Positions 25,166 to 33,014 of a DNA stretch of 33,653 nt are shown here, piece after piece. Under the pieces are notes generated by a model. It did no database searches. It was not told where the DNA came from and saw only the letters and a list, made by a program, of their open reading frames with translations. Each line of letters opens with the position of its first letter. Within the stretch, counting starts at the first letter, position 1. A program made the translations under genes and the position numbers. The stretch comes from Gammaproteobacteria bacterium (GTDB taxonomy: Bacteria > Pseudomonadota > Gammaproteobacteria > Thiohalospirales > Thiohalospiraceae), in the NCBI GenBank assembly GCA_024277575.1, contig JAJRUX010000111.1:1-33653 (forward strand). Reading direction: 5' to 3'.

Positions 25166-26149
25166 ATGCCAATCAGATGGTGGATGAAATGGGGGATAAG
25201 CTATAGCTTTTCACACCTGCCTTATGGAAGACCTCTCTACGAAAAAATGCTGCGCAGATTCGGCGAGCTGTCCCAGGTCCCTTCATCAACCCGTTTTGAG
25301 AATACTGAAGTGCTGCTGGAGATGGGGCGGCGTTGGTCTGGCGGAGTGGAGGGGCAACACGTGGTGGAACTGGGAACCGGATGGATAACTGCAGTACCAC
25401 TGGGATTCGGATTGGCTGGCGCCCGGGTGGATACGTTCGATATTTCCCGTCTGGCTGCGGACGACCTGTTCTATCAAACCCGAGATGTATATCGCAAACA
25501 TGGTGAACAACTGGCTCGCGCCTCGGGCACAGCGCCCGAGAAGATCCAGCAGCGACTGGAACGGATTGGGTCGGCACGCAGTTTTGCCGAGGCTTGCCAA
25601 CTGCTGGATGGAGCCTACCATGCTCCATTCGATACCACCGCCTTGCCATTCAAGGACGGGGAGGTTGACATGGTGGTCAGCAACCTGGTTCTGCAGTGTG
25701 TTCCGAAGGATGTTATTCCCCCGTTGCTCAAAGAGAGTTGGCGTATTTTGAAACCGGGAGGGATTGCCCTGCACCGGATCCGGATGTCTGACGAGTACTC
25801 ACCCCCCGGTTCAGGGAGAAATCACCTGGAGTACCTGAAATACAGTGAACAGTTCTGGAACCGCTGGTTCAATCACTCACTGAAACATATCAACCGCCTG
25901 CGTGCTCCCCAGTTTCTGGAATTGTTTCAGGAGCACGGATTCAGCTGCCTGGAGTGTGCCCGAAAAATTGATGAACAAAGTATCCCGTTTCTCCAACAAC
26001 TGACTCTAGCCCCACCTTTCCGGGAAATGAGTTGGGAGGATATTGCAACGGTAAGCATCAATGTGGTGTTAAAAAAGGTTGCCATTCCCGAGAAGGAGTA
26101 CTCAGTCACAGCAGGCACCGGGTTTGCGTCAGCGGCATCATCCCGTTAA
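25166..26149 (+). CDS. Class I SAM-dependent methyltransferase (2)
   Basis: The 327-residue protein starts at ATG 25166 with GGAGG 9 nt upstream; an upstream in-frame start at 25088 would overlap the promoter. Motif I is VVELGTGWITAVPLGFGLAG, followed by VDTFDISRLA (motif II Asp). The methyltransf_11-type later motifs are FDTTALPFKDGEVDMVVSNL (Asp near the substrate pocket) and LLKESWRILKPGGIALHRIR. The N-terminal 50 residues (MPIRWWMKWGISYSFSHLPYG) are aromatic-rich and could contact the membrane or a lipid-linked substrate. Transcribed alone between two minus-strand genes. The acceptor is unknown; a sugar of the exopolysaccharide is the contextual guess. Confidence 0.82.
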   Translation: MPIRWWMKWGISYSFSHLPYGRPLYEKMLRRFGELSQVPSSTRFENTEVLLEMGRRWSGGVEGQHVVELGTGWITAVPLGFGLAGARVDTFDISRLAADDLFYQTRDVYRKHGEQLARASGTAPEKIQQRLERIGSARSFAEACQLLDGAYHAPFDTTALPFKDGEVDMVVSNLVLQCVPKDVIPPLLKESWRILKPGGIALHRIRMSDEYSPPGSGRNHLEYLKYSEQFWNRWFNHSLKHINRLRAPQFLELFQEHGFSCLECARKIDEQSIPFLQQLTLAPPFREMSWEDIATVSINVVLKKVAIPEKEYSVTAGTGFASAASSR

Positions 26150-26184
26150 TTCCGTTTGACATGTCCGCCGTGTTTTCTGAATAT

Positions 26185-27330
26185 CTATTTTGTTTTCCTG
26201 TTGGAGATTTTTGTGTTGCTATAAATATCCTTTAGCCTGCTTTCGATCCAGCTGCGTACACTTTTTTTCTGTAATCTTACCCACATCATTCGATAATGAT
26301 CGGTTGCCAGGCTTTTTTTGTACTGGGAGTTACCGGCAAGAAAATCGTAACTGTCATGACCAAGCCTTGCGTTCATCAATATTGCCAAATAGTGGGAAAT
26401 CAGGCCGGGTCGGGCATGATTGCTCTTTGCATAGTTGAATCCGCACTGATAGAACAGCACGTCATTGTCATACACGTAGTTGTAAAGATATCCAATTGTC
26501 GACTCAGATGTACGGATGTGGATTATCTGAATGATTCCGCTGGAGAAGTGATGTTGAATCAGTGTTTGATGAAAGTCCAGGAAATAGCCATTTGAGAAGG
26601 CGCCGGGTTCTCCTCTCTTGTTCCACTCCTTTTGATGCAGGGCGGCCAAGGCGTTCAGCATCTCCATTGCTTCGTTTTCGGTGTTTGCCTGTTTTAGCGT
26701 GATCTCTCCCTGCTTTTCATACTCTTTTATGGACCGCCTGATCTGCTGCCTTCTGTTTGGGCTGAGTAGGGCCAGGTAATCCAGCCCGGCTTCCCTGACC
26801 TTTTTCAGATCTACGTAGTGTGAGCGGTCATCTCTTTCTACAAAGATATTGTGGGTGTCTCTGTAATGCCCCATTATCTGTTCCAGATGGCTGGAGAGCT
26901 CATCTGACACTCCTGGCAGGTACAGCTCATCCCAACCGGTTGTTGCCTCGCATATTTCTTTAACGATATTTACTGTCAAACCGGGTGCAACGACAGCGCC
27001 GTTGCATTCGATAGAAATTTCATCCAGATGTTCATCGTTGGTTGAGTTGAGAGAGGCTGTTCTGTAGCGGAACATTTTATGCCGGGTAATATTCTGATTT
27101 CCAATAAAAAATGCCAGGACAGGTTCTTCATCCATATGGCCAACGAAGAGGTCAATTTTTGTATCTTTCGGCAGGGTTATCAACCAGGTCGATATCCACT
27201 CCCATGAGAGAAAGAAACTGGTAGGAAAGCTGGACAGCATCTGTTTCCATATCTCTTCAACTTCGTTCATGTTACGAAGTGCGTCTATTTTTTTATAGTC
27301 GATAACTCCCGTCTCTTCGCAACTGGACAT
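26185..27330 (-). CDS. FemAB/CelD-like GNAT acyltransferase (2)
   Basis: A 381-residue soluble protein. The CelD/BcsL-type domain spans about 170-330: LLSPNRRQQIRRSIKEYEKQ, then MLNALAALHQKEWNKRGEPG, IIQIIHIRTSESTIGYLYNY, VLFYQCGFNY, RPGLISHYLAILMNA and YDFLAGNSQYKKSLA. The N-terminal segment SSFPTSFFLSWEWISTW is the usual substrate-side motif of the family (PFxSWEW). It shares this plan with the 17715-18872 protein but little direct identity, so the two probably have different acceptors. It is the last gene of a four-gene minus-strand operon (glycosyltransferase, oxidoreductase, epimerase, this). The ATG at 27330 has only a weak GAGAG ribosome-binding site. Confidence 0.82.
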   Translation of the reverse strand: MSSCEETGVIDYKKIDALRNMNEVEEIWKQMLSSFPTSFFLSWEWISTWLITLPKDTKIDLFVGHMDEEPVLAFFIGNQNITRHKMFRYRTASLNSTNDEHLDEISIECNGAVVAPGLTVNIVKEICEATTGWDELYLPGVSDELSSHLEQIMGHYRDTHNIFVERDDRSHYVDLKKVREAGLDYLALLSPNRRQQIRRSIKEYEKQGEITLKQANTENEAMEMLNALAALHQKEWNKRGEPGAFSNGYFLDFHQTLIQHHFSSGIIQIIHIRTSESTIGYLYNYVYDNDVLFYQCGFNYAKSNHARPGLISHYLAILMNARLGHDSYDFLAGNSQYKKSLATDHYRMMWVRLQKKSVRSWIESRLKDIYSNTKISNRKTK

Positions 27331-27409
27331 GGTGATTGTGCTTCTCTCAAGGGTTTTTTGTTTATAATCGAATGACAGTGGTCAGTTGGCTTTCTGGATA
27401 GATATGCAG

Positions 27410-28420
27410 TCAGGAATGGTCTCTGAAATAGTCAAAGGTTTTACGCATTCCTTCTTCCGTGGAGACTACAGGCTGCCAACCGGTGCTCTTGAGCTTTGTA
27501 TTGTCAAACCGGTTACCCTTCCATAAGCTTGCAGTTTTGTATGGAGTAAATATTGCTGGAAGCTGGCCTTTTGAGTAGTGGTGATACCACTCTACCGTTC
27601 TGGATATAAGCTGCAGGGCAGCATAGGGGATGGGAATGGAGCGGATTTTTTTAACCTGCTGTTTGTAGGCTTTGAGGTAGTCGCGCGAACTGGGAAGGTC
27701 GTCATCGTGTACGTTAAAAATGGAAACACCTGCGGTTTTTTGTGCGGCGCAGACGACAATGGCCTCGGCGCAGTTATCCACATAGCTCAGTGGCAGGATG
27801 TTGCTTCCTCCCAAGTGGAGAAAGATCCCTCCCAGCTGTAATCCTACTCTGCCAGAGATAGCGCCTCCATGTGGCCCGTAGATGACCCCGGGCCTGAGAA
27901 TAACCAGCGGGAACCCGTGCTGTTGCTGGTAGTCCAGCAGCAGCCTGTCCTGGTGCCATTTGACAAATGCATATGGATCCCTTTTTTCGGGGTGTTTTTC
28001 CAGGGGTGTTTGTTCTGTAATGGTTGTTCCGGCTGCCAGGTCAGCTACGCCGTAGACCGAAAAAGAGCTGATGTGAACGATTTGCACGCCAGGATTCTCA
28101 TTAATCACCGCTTCCATCAGGTTTTTTGTGGTAACTACGGTATTGAGAAACATATCCGCAGGAGCGCCGCTTAGGGCCGCAGCCAGATGGTAGATGGTGT
28201 CAACGCCCTGTACCGCTTCGACAGGGTCGTCCCGGGATACCAGTGTTCCCACATAGTATTCGATGCCGGCATCGGGGTATCTCTTTCTAAGGGTTTCGAG
28301 TCGGCTTTTGTCACTTCCCTCGCGCACAAAACAGCGGATACCCTGTACCCCATGAATTGCCAGCCGCTCGACCAGGGAAGAGCCAAGAAAGCCGTTTGAT
28401 CCGGTTACAAGTACAGTCAT
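27410..28420 (-). CDS. Extended-SDR NAD-dependent epimerase/dehydratase
   Basis: A 336-residue nucleotide-sugar-type enzyme. The NAD-binding motif is TGSNGFLGSSL (Gly7, Gly10, Gly13). The catalytic triad is formed by ISSFSVYG (Ser118/Ser119 region) and DPYAFVKW (Tyr150, Lys154). HLAA (78-81) and LRPGVIYGPHG are further family features. It could act as an epimerase, dehydratase or 3-beta-hydroxysteroid-like reductase on an NDP-sugar; the substrate cannot be told. The ATG overlaps the oxidoreductase stop by 4 bp (ATGA), so the two are translationally coupled and may act in consecutive steps. Confidence 0.88.
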   Translation of the reverse strand: MTVLVTGSNGFLGSSLVERLAIHGVQGIRCFVREGSDKSRLETLRKRYPDAGIEYYVGTLVSRDDPVEAVQGVDTIYHLAAALSGAPADMFLNTVVTTKNLMEAVINENPGVQIVHISSFSVYGVADLAAGTTITEQTPLEKHPEKRDPYAFVKWHQDRLLLDYQQQHGFPLVILRPGVIYGPHGGAISGRVGLQLGGIFLHLGGSNILPLSYVDNCAEAIVVCAAQKTAGVSIFNVHDDDLPSSRDYLKAYKQQVKKIRSIPIPYAALQLISRTVEWYHHYSKGQLPAIFTPYKTASLWKGNRFDNTKLKSTGWQPVVSTEEGMRKTFDYFRDHS

Positions 28421-29508
28421 GATTTTTTTAGTTGTTCATCAAGTTGGCGGAAAATTTCGTCCATCATCCAGCTGATACGCCGAATGTCCCGGTGAGAAAC
28501 AGGAGGTGGCGTATCATGGAGGATGCTGTCGTAGAAACGGGAGATAAGTGTGTGCATGCCGGCAAAAAAGTGAAAATCGGAGCGCATGAACCGGCCAACA
28601 TTTTTCCATCCTTCCCGTTTGTACTGTTTGCCCATGTTGAATGCCGGAAGCAGTCTGCCAATGGCGCTGGGCAGGGTTGGCTCCTGCTCAAGGGTCAGGG
28701 TGCGGGCTATAAAATCGGCATGGGCGATATTTTTGGTCCCGTACAGCCGCATGAAATGAGCTGTGGGTTTTATGTGGGAGGAGAAGGTGGCATAAGCGGA
28801 GGTCGAACTGCCCTGAATCATCACTCGCAGTTCATCCGGCATATCATCACGAATATCCCCCACTTGCGATGTTCTCTGAACTTTGCCGAACACCTTGATC
28901 AATGGCTGATCGTCATCGACAAATTCAATGATTTTATTGAGCAGGTGGTCGATATTGTTCTGGAACAGTTTTCCCGGCAGATCATGTACCCAGTGGGTAC
29001 TGTTGCTCATGATAGCCCTGCCAAACGGACCGGCGAGACTGTACCCGTAGAAACTTTCCACATGAACCGGATCGCCAATAGTGCCATCCTTGACTATCTC
29101 TCTCAGCGCAAGGGCTGGCGGATCGAAAAAGTAGATGTGTCCAATGGTCAGTTTCCGGCCCTTTGTTTCTGCATGCTCGATGAGTTTTACCGTTTCCTCG
29201 TGAGTGGGGGTAAACGGTTTTTCAACGTACACATGACACCCTGCGTCAATAGCTGTACTGGCCAGCGACAGATGCGCCTGGGGTGGGGTTGTGATATGTA
29301 CAACGTCCGGCTGCTCGCTCTCCAGCATTTCGGTAAACCGGTCGTAGTACCCCGGAACGCCGTAACGGGAAGCTGCTTGTTTGGCCATCAGGATTTCCAG
29401 ATCACAGACACCAACCACTTCAGCATTGTTCAGTTTCTGGATTTCACTGATGTGTCCGTCTGCAATCTGGCCGCATCCGACTATGGCTATTTTCAGTTTT
29501 CCGCTCAT
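28417..29508 (-). CDS. Gfo/Idh/MocA-family oxidoreductase
   Basis: The 363-residue protein has an N-terminal Rossmann fold with IAIVGCGQIADGH (Gly11, Gly13) and the family signature VYVEKPFTPT (Glu96, Lys97, Pro98; Lys97 is the usual catalytic/hinge residue). The C-terminal alpha/beta domain contains LFQNNIDHLLNKI, with the Asp-x-x-x-His-like region expected near the active site. Members oxidise or reduce a sugar hydroxyl, often a UDP-sugar at C3, in surface-polysaccharide pathways. The next gene (epimerase) overlaps by 4 bp and the glycosyltransferase upstream ends 40 bp away. An exactly antiparallel open frame on the plus strand is not a gene. Confidence 0.9.
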   Translation of the reverse strand: MSGKLKIAIVGCGQIADGHISEIQKLNNAEVVGVCDLEILMAKQAASRYGVPGYYDRFTEMLESEQPDVVHITTPPQAHLSLASTAIDAGCHVYVEKPFTPTHEETVKLIEHAETKGRKLTIGHIYFFDPPALALREIVKDGTIGDPVHVESFYGYSLAGPFGRAIMSNSTHWVHDLPGKLFQNNIDHLLNKIIEFVDDDQPLIKVFGKVQRTSQVGDIRDDMPDELRVMIQGSSTSAYATFSSHIKPTAHFMRLYGTKNIAHADFIARTLTLEQEPTLPSAIGRLLPAFNMGKQYKREGWKNVGRFMRSDFHFFAGMHTLISRFYDSILHDTPPPVSHRDIRRISWMMDEIFRQLDEQLKKS

Positions 29509-29548
29509 GGTTTATAGATCATCATGTTTATATTGGTTGCAAGTGGTG

Positions 29549-30700
29549 TTAATGGAGCAGAGACAAGTATCCGCTTCGATAGGTGCAGGCAATTTTTTCT
29601 GCACTGTATTTTTCGACCACCAAGGAGTAACCATTGTTGCCGAGACGCGTGCGATGTTCTGAATTGGTAGCCAGTGCAGCCAGCACCTCGACCAGCCGTT
29701 CCTGATCTCCCGGGGGGAGCAACAGGCCGGTTTTATCTTCGGCAACCAGATCCGGCAGCCCGCCTACCGCTGTAACCACCACTGCTTTTCTGGCTGCCCA
29801 TGCCTCCAGCAGCGCCATAGGCATGCCCTCGGAGTCGCTGGTAAGCACAAAAATATCCAGCAGGGCGATATAGGGGAGTGGTTCAAGCTGGAAACCTGCG
29901 AAATGGACCAGATGACTGATCCCCATTGCTGCTGCAGCGTTTTCCAGTTCGTTGCGCTGCGGGCCTTCACCAATAAGCAGGAGGTGTACCTTTCTGCCCT
30001 GCCCGGCCAAGGTTGCAATCGCGCTCAGGAGTCGTTCCTGCCGTTTCACCCTGGCAAGTCTTCCTACGGTTCCGTAGATTATTGCCTGTTCATCAATTCC
30101 CAGTTTTTCCCTGGTTAGTGCAGATGACCGCAGCTGTTCCTCTGTAGGTATCGGGATGCCATTCACCTGTACGGTCAGCTGTTGCGCTGCAACCAAACGG
30201 TGCTTTACCAGATTGTTGGCGATGTCCTGTGACACGCAGTAGATTTTATCAGGGGTTCGAAACGCGATGGTTGCAAGCAGGCGTTGGCGCCAGCTTGAAT
30301 AGTCATGATTTCCGTGTTCGGTGTGGACAACAGCGGGTATGCGAAGGGTCCATGCGGTGGTGCCAACATAAAGAGTTGCTCCCATCTGGTGGCAATGAAT
30401 GACATCAGGTGAAATTCGTTTGAGAATCGTCCTCAGGTGTATTGCTTCCGGCAGACTCATCAGACCGGGCTTGCGGTGCAGGGATAGTACTTCGGCCCCG
30501 GTTTTGCGCACCTCATCGGCAAGCTCGCCTGGATGATCGAGACATAGCACGGTAACCTTGTCACCCACGGCTATACCCTGCATGCAGAGATGCAGCACCA
30601 GCCGTTCCAGACCCCCGCAATCGAGGGAAAGCACAGCGTGCACTACATTAAGATGGGTTGCTCCAGTCACAATGAGGTAATTACCTTTCCTTGTCTCCAC
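29549..30700 (-). CDS. GT4-family glycosyltransferase (2)
   Basis: The 383-residue GT-B enzyme has the N-terminal VVHAVLSLDCGGLERLVLHL with its Gly-Gly loop, VIHCHQMGATLYV, and AVVHTEHGNHDY at the acceptor side. The donor domain contains IIYGTVGRLARVKRQERLL, LLLIGEGPQ and the retaining-GT E-x7-E motif in SDSEGMPMALLEAW, followed by VVVTAVGGLPDLV. This matches the exosortase-locus type of GT4 (TIGR03088-like), a guess from the motif style. It is the first gene of the minus-strand operon. The GTG at 30700 is the longest start; a second GTG at 30670 is equally consistent with family alignment. Confidence 0.88.
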   Translation of the reverse strand: METRKGNYLIVTGATHLNVVHAVLSLDCGGLERLVLHLCMQGIAVGDKVTVLCLDHPGELADEVRKTGAEVLSLHRKPGLMSLPEAIHLRTILKRISPDVIHCHQMGATLYVGTTAWTLRIPAVVHTEHGNHDYSSWRQRLLATIAFRTPDKIYCVSQDIANNLVKHRLVAAQQLTVQVNGIPIPTEEQLRSSALTREKLGIDEQAIIYGTVGRLARVKRQERLLSAIATLAGQGRKVHLLLIGEGPQRNELENAAAAMGISHLVHFAGFQLEPLPYIALLDIFVLTSDSEGMPMALLEAWAARKAVVVTAVGGLPDLVAEDKTGLLLPPGDQERLVEVLAALATNSEHRTRLGNNGYSLVVEKYSAEKIACTYRSGYLSLLH

Positions 30701-31098
30701 ATGATGTGGCTATCCTGTCCCTGCCTCGGTTCGTTTGGCGCCGCGCATTATCTCATAACACGACATTGGTGTTCCAGTTGTGCCGCGGGGGATCTGAGGT
30801 AACCATATCAGGGAATGGATTTGTCCCTGTCCGGACGCCGTCAGATGCTACTGTCCGCGTTCCGGGTTATGGAATCCCTATGCCAGGGGTTGCCAAAAAA
30901 AGAGCCGTTTGGTTTGCACAAGCCGTCTGCATGAGATGTTATAATAAACTGCCCAGCTTGGGTCTGGACTAAAGGAATAGTGAAACTGTGTGGTGGAACT
31001 GGGGACTGAACGATATTTGGTTATCCTGTTGATATTATTTTATTTAGTAACTTATTCCCCTCGGCGGTTCGACAATAGACTATAAGGATTGCTAGCAA
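30701..31098. other. Divergent intergenic region between glycosyltransferase 2 and asnB
   Basis: 398 bp. It contains an extended -10 promoter for the plus strand (30937-30945). For the minus strand, GATAAT near 30750 is a possible -10 with a poor -35. An open frame at 30691-30972 (+) has no ribosome-binding site and no family resemblance, so I do not call it a gene. The rest shows no clear structure. Confidence 0.45.
30937..30945 (+). promoter_or_regulatory. Extended -10 promoter of asnB
   Basis: TGTTATAAT is a perfect extended -10 (TG-N-TATAAT). TTGCAC lies 20 bp further upstream, too far for a normal -35, but extended -10 promoters can work without one. The leader would be about 147 nt. 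Confidence 0.5.
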
Positions 31099-32964
31099 AT
31101 GTGTGGTATCTGTGGCGTTGTATCAAATACGCTGAGGCGTGAAGCTATTTATCCCCTGATAGACAAGATGAATGGTTCCCAGTTTCATAGAGGGCCGGAT
31201 GAAGGGGGGATCTATTGCGCTGATGGCGTAGGGCTGGGGCACCGGCGATTGAGTATTATTGATCTTGCCGGAGGCCACCAGCCGATGAAGAGCCGTGATG
31301 GAAAAGTCACCATTGTCTTCAATGGTGAGATTTATAACTACCAGCATTTGAGAGGTGATCTGGCAAAAAAAGGTTATCGTTTCTCTTCGCAGTCTGATAC
31401 CGAAGTAATACTCAACCAGTATCTCGAAGATGGGATTCAGTGTCTGGGCAAGCTTCGGGGGATGTTTTCTTTTGCTGTCTGGGATGAGCGGGGGGAGGGA
31501 AAATTTTTTCTTGCGCGAGACAGAATCGGGATCAAACCACTCTATTATGCAGAAACAGACAAAGGATTTGTTTTTGCATCCGAAATCAAGGCGATTCTGA
31601 AATCCGGTTTCGTAGATCCGGAAATCGAATTGAATGCGGTTGACAGTTTTTTGACGGTAGGGCTGGTTCCTTCACCGCAAACACTGTTTAAGGGTATCAA
31701 GAAACTACCACCCGGTTGCTATTCAACCATCAAGCGTTCCGGTGAGCTTTCCATACACCCGTATTGGGACATCGCCCAAATTCCTGTCAATGGTTCTTCT
31801 GACACGGCCCAAGCCTTTGGCAATGAGATCAGGAGTGCTATCGAAACGCATCTGGTAAGTGATGTTCCAATTGGCGTTTTTCTGAGTGGTGGATTGGATT
31901 CCAGTGCTATTGTTGCCTTGATGAGTGAGATCGAAGGGCAGAAAATAGAGACTTTTTCTGTTGGTTACAGGGATAGTGAAGACTCCTGCGAGCTGAGTTA
32001 TGCCAATCTTGTTGCCCAGCATTTCAACACACAACACCATGAGTATATACTGGAGCCGCTGGATTTTTTTGACTCAGTAGAACAGACGCTTCAATTCACT
32101 GATGAACCTATAAATCAGCCCTCTGCGATAGCTCTCTACCAGCTGTCGAAACATGCCAGTCAGCATGTGAAAGTGGTATTGTCCGGTGAGGGAATGGATG
32201 AGGTTCTTGGTGGGTATCCTATCTATTCGAAGATGGCAGCGATTGAAAAAAACAGCAAGATTTTTCGCGCTCTTGGTGGGACGTTATGGGCGAAATCTCT
32301 AAACAAGCTCGGTGCCGGGGAGAGGATGGTTAAATATCTGGATTGGCTTAGTCAACCATTCGAAGAGAGATATCAGTCCATAAACTGTTATCTGACCAAG
32401 ACTACCAAGGATACCATCTATAACCGGGAACTGCTCAATGAGTCCGCCAGGATTGATGGTTACTTTACCGACCTTATTGGCCGGCTGGAAGGCCGGACAA
32501 TGCTCCAGAAAATGAATATTGTCGATCTCTGCAGCTGGATTCCGGACAGCGTTCTGGTCAAGGCAGACAGAATGTCAATGGCGGCTTCCATCGAGCTTCG
32601 GGTACCTTTTCTGGATCACAAGTTTGTGGAGTTCTGCGTTGGTTTGCCTGATCAGGATAAGATCTCAAATGGTAGCAGGAAGCATTTGCTCAGAGAGTTT
32701 ATGAAAGACAAGCTTCCTGAAACGATTATTTCCCGGCCCAAAAAAGGTTTTCCCGTACCCATAAGTGAGTGGTTCAAGGGAGAGCTGTACGATCATCTTC
32801 ATGATGTCCTCACTGCAGAGAACGCGATTAGCCGTCAACTATTCAGAGATGGTTATTCGGTAGAAAAGCTGCAGGAACATCGCCGGGGGAAAGCTGATAA
32901 CAGCGTCCGACTGTTTCTCATTCTCATGATTGAGCTGTGGTACAAAAACTTTATCAGGTCATAG
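31099..32964 (+). CDS. AsnB-type glutamine amidotransferase (asparagine synthase family) of a polysaccharide locus
   Basis: The 621-residue protein starts MCGICGVV; Cys2 is the glutaminase nucleophile after Met removal. The N-terminal Ntn domain includes RGPDEGG, LGHRRLSIIDL and FNGEIYN. The synthetase domain has the ATP-pyrophosphatase P-loop SGGLDSS (263-269) and SGEGMDE (362-368), with IPDSVLVKADRMSMA and RVPFLDHKFVEF after it. Its length and position match the amidotransferases of exosortase-associated EPS loci, which probably amidate a uronic acid or sugar carboxylate rather than make asparagine; that role is an inference from context. AAGGA lies 10 nt before the ATG. The GNAT gene follows after 50 bp. 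Confidence 0.92.
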   Translation: MCGICGVVSNTLRREAIYPLIDKMNGSQFHRGPDEGGIYCADGVGLGHRRLSIIDLAGGHQPMKSRDGKVTIVFNGEIYNYQHLRGDLAKKGYRFSSQSDTEVILNQYLEDGIQCLGKLRGMFSFAVWDERGEGKFFLARDRIGIKPLYYAETDKGFVFASEIKAILKSGFVDPEIELNAVDSFLTVGLVPSPQTLFKGIKKLPPGCYSTIKRSGELSIHPYWDIAQIPVNGSSDTAQAFGNEIRSAIETHLVSDVPIGVFLSGGLDSSAIVALMSEIEGQKIETFSVGYRDSEDSCELSYANLVAQHFNTQHHEYILEPLDFFDSVEQTLQFTDEPINQPSAIALYQLSKHASQHVKVVLSGEGMDEVLGGYPIYSKMAAIEKNSKIFRALGGTLWAKSLNKLGAGERMVKYLDWLSQPFEERYQSINCYLTKTTKDTIYNRELLNESARIDGYFTDLIGRLEGRTMLQKMNIVDLCSWIPDSVLVKADRMSMAASIELRVPFLDHKFVEFCVGLPDQDKISNGSRKHLLREFMKDKLPETIISRPKKGFPVPISEWFKGELYDHLHDVLTAENAISRQLFRDGYSVEKLQEHRRGKADNSVRLFLILMIELWYKNFIRS

Positions 32965-33014
32965 ATTATTGTCGGGGCCGAAACAAGGGGAGCACTACAC
33001 AAGGAGGTGGTTAC

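Noticed and set aside
28432-29517. Long plus-strand open frame of 361 codons.
   Set aside because: It is exactly antiparallel to the Gfo/Idh/MocA gene, whose motifs and operon overlaps are clear; the plus-strand product has no recognisable domain.
30691-30972. Plus-strand open frame of 93 codons between glycosyltransferase 2 and asnB.
   Set aside because: No ribosome-binding site, no family resemblance, and it covers the asnB promoter.
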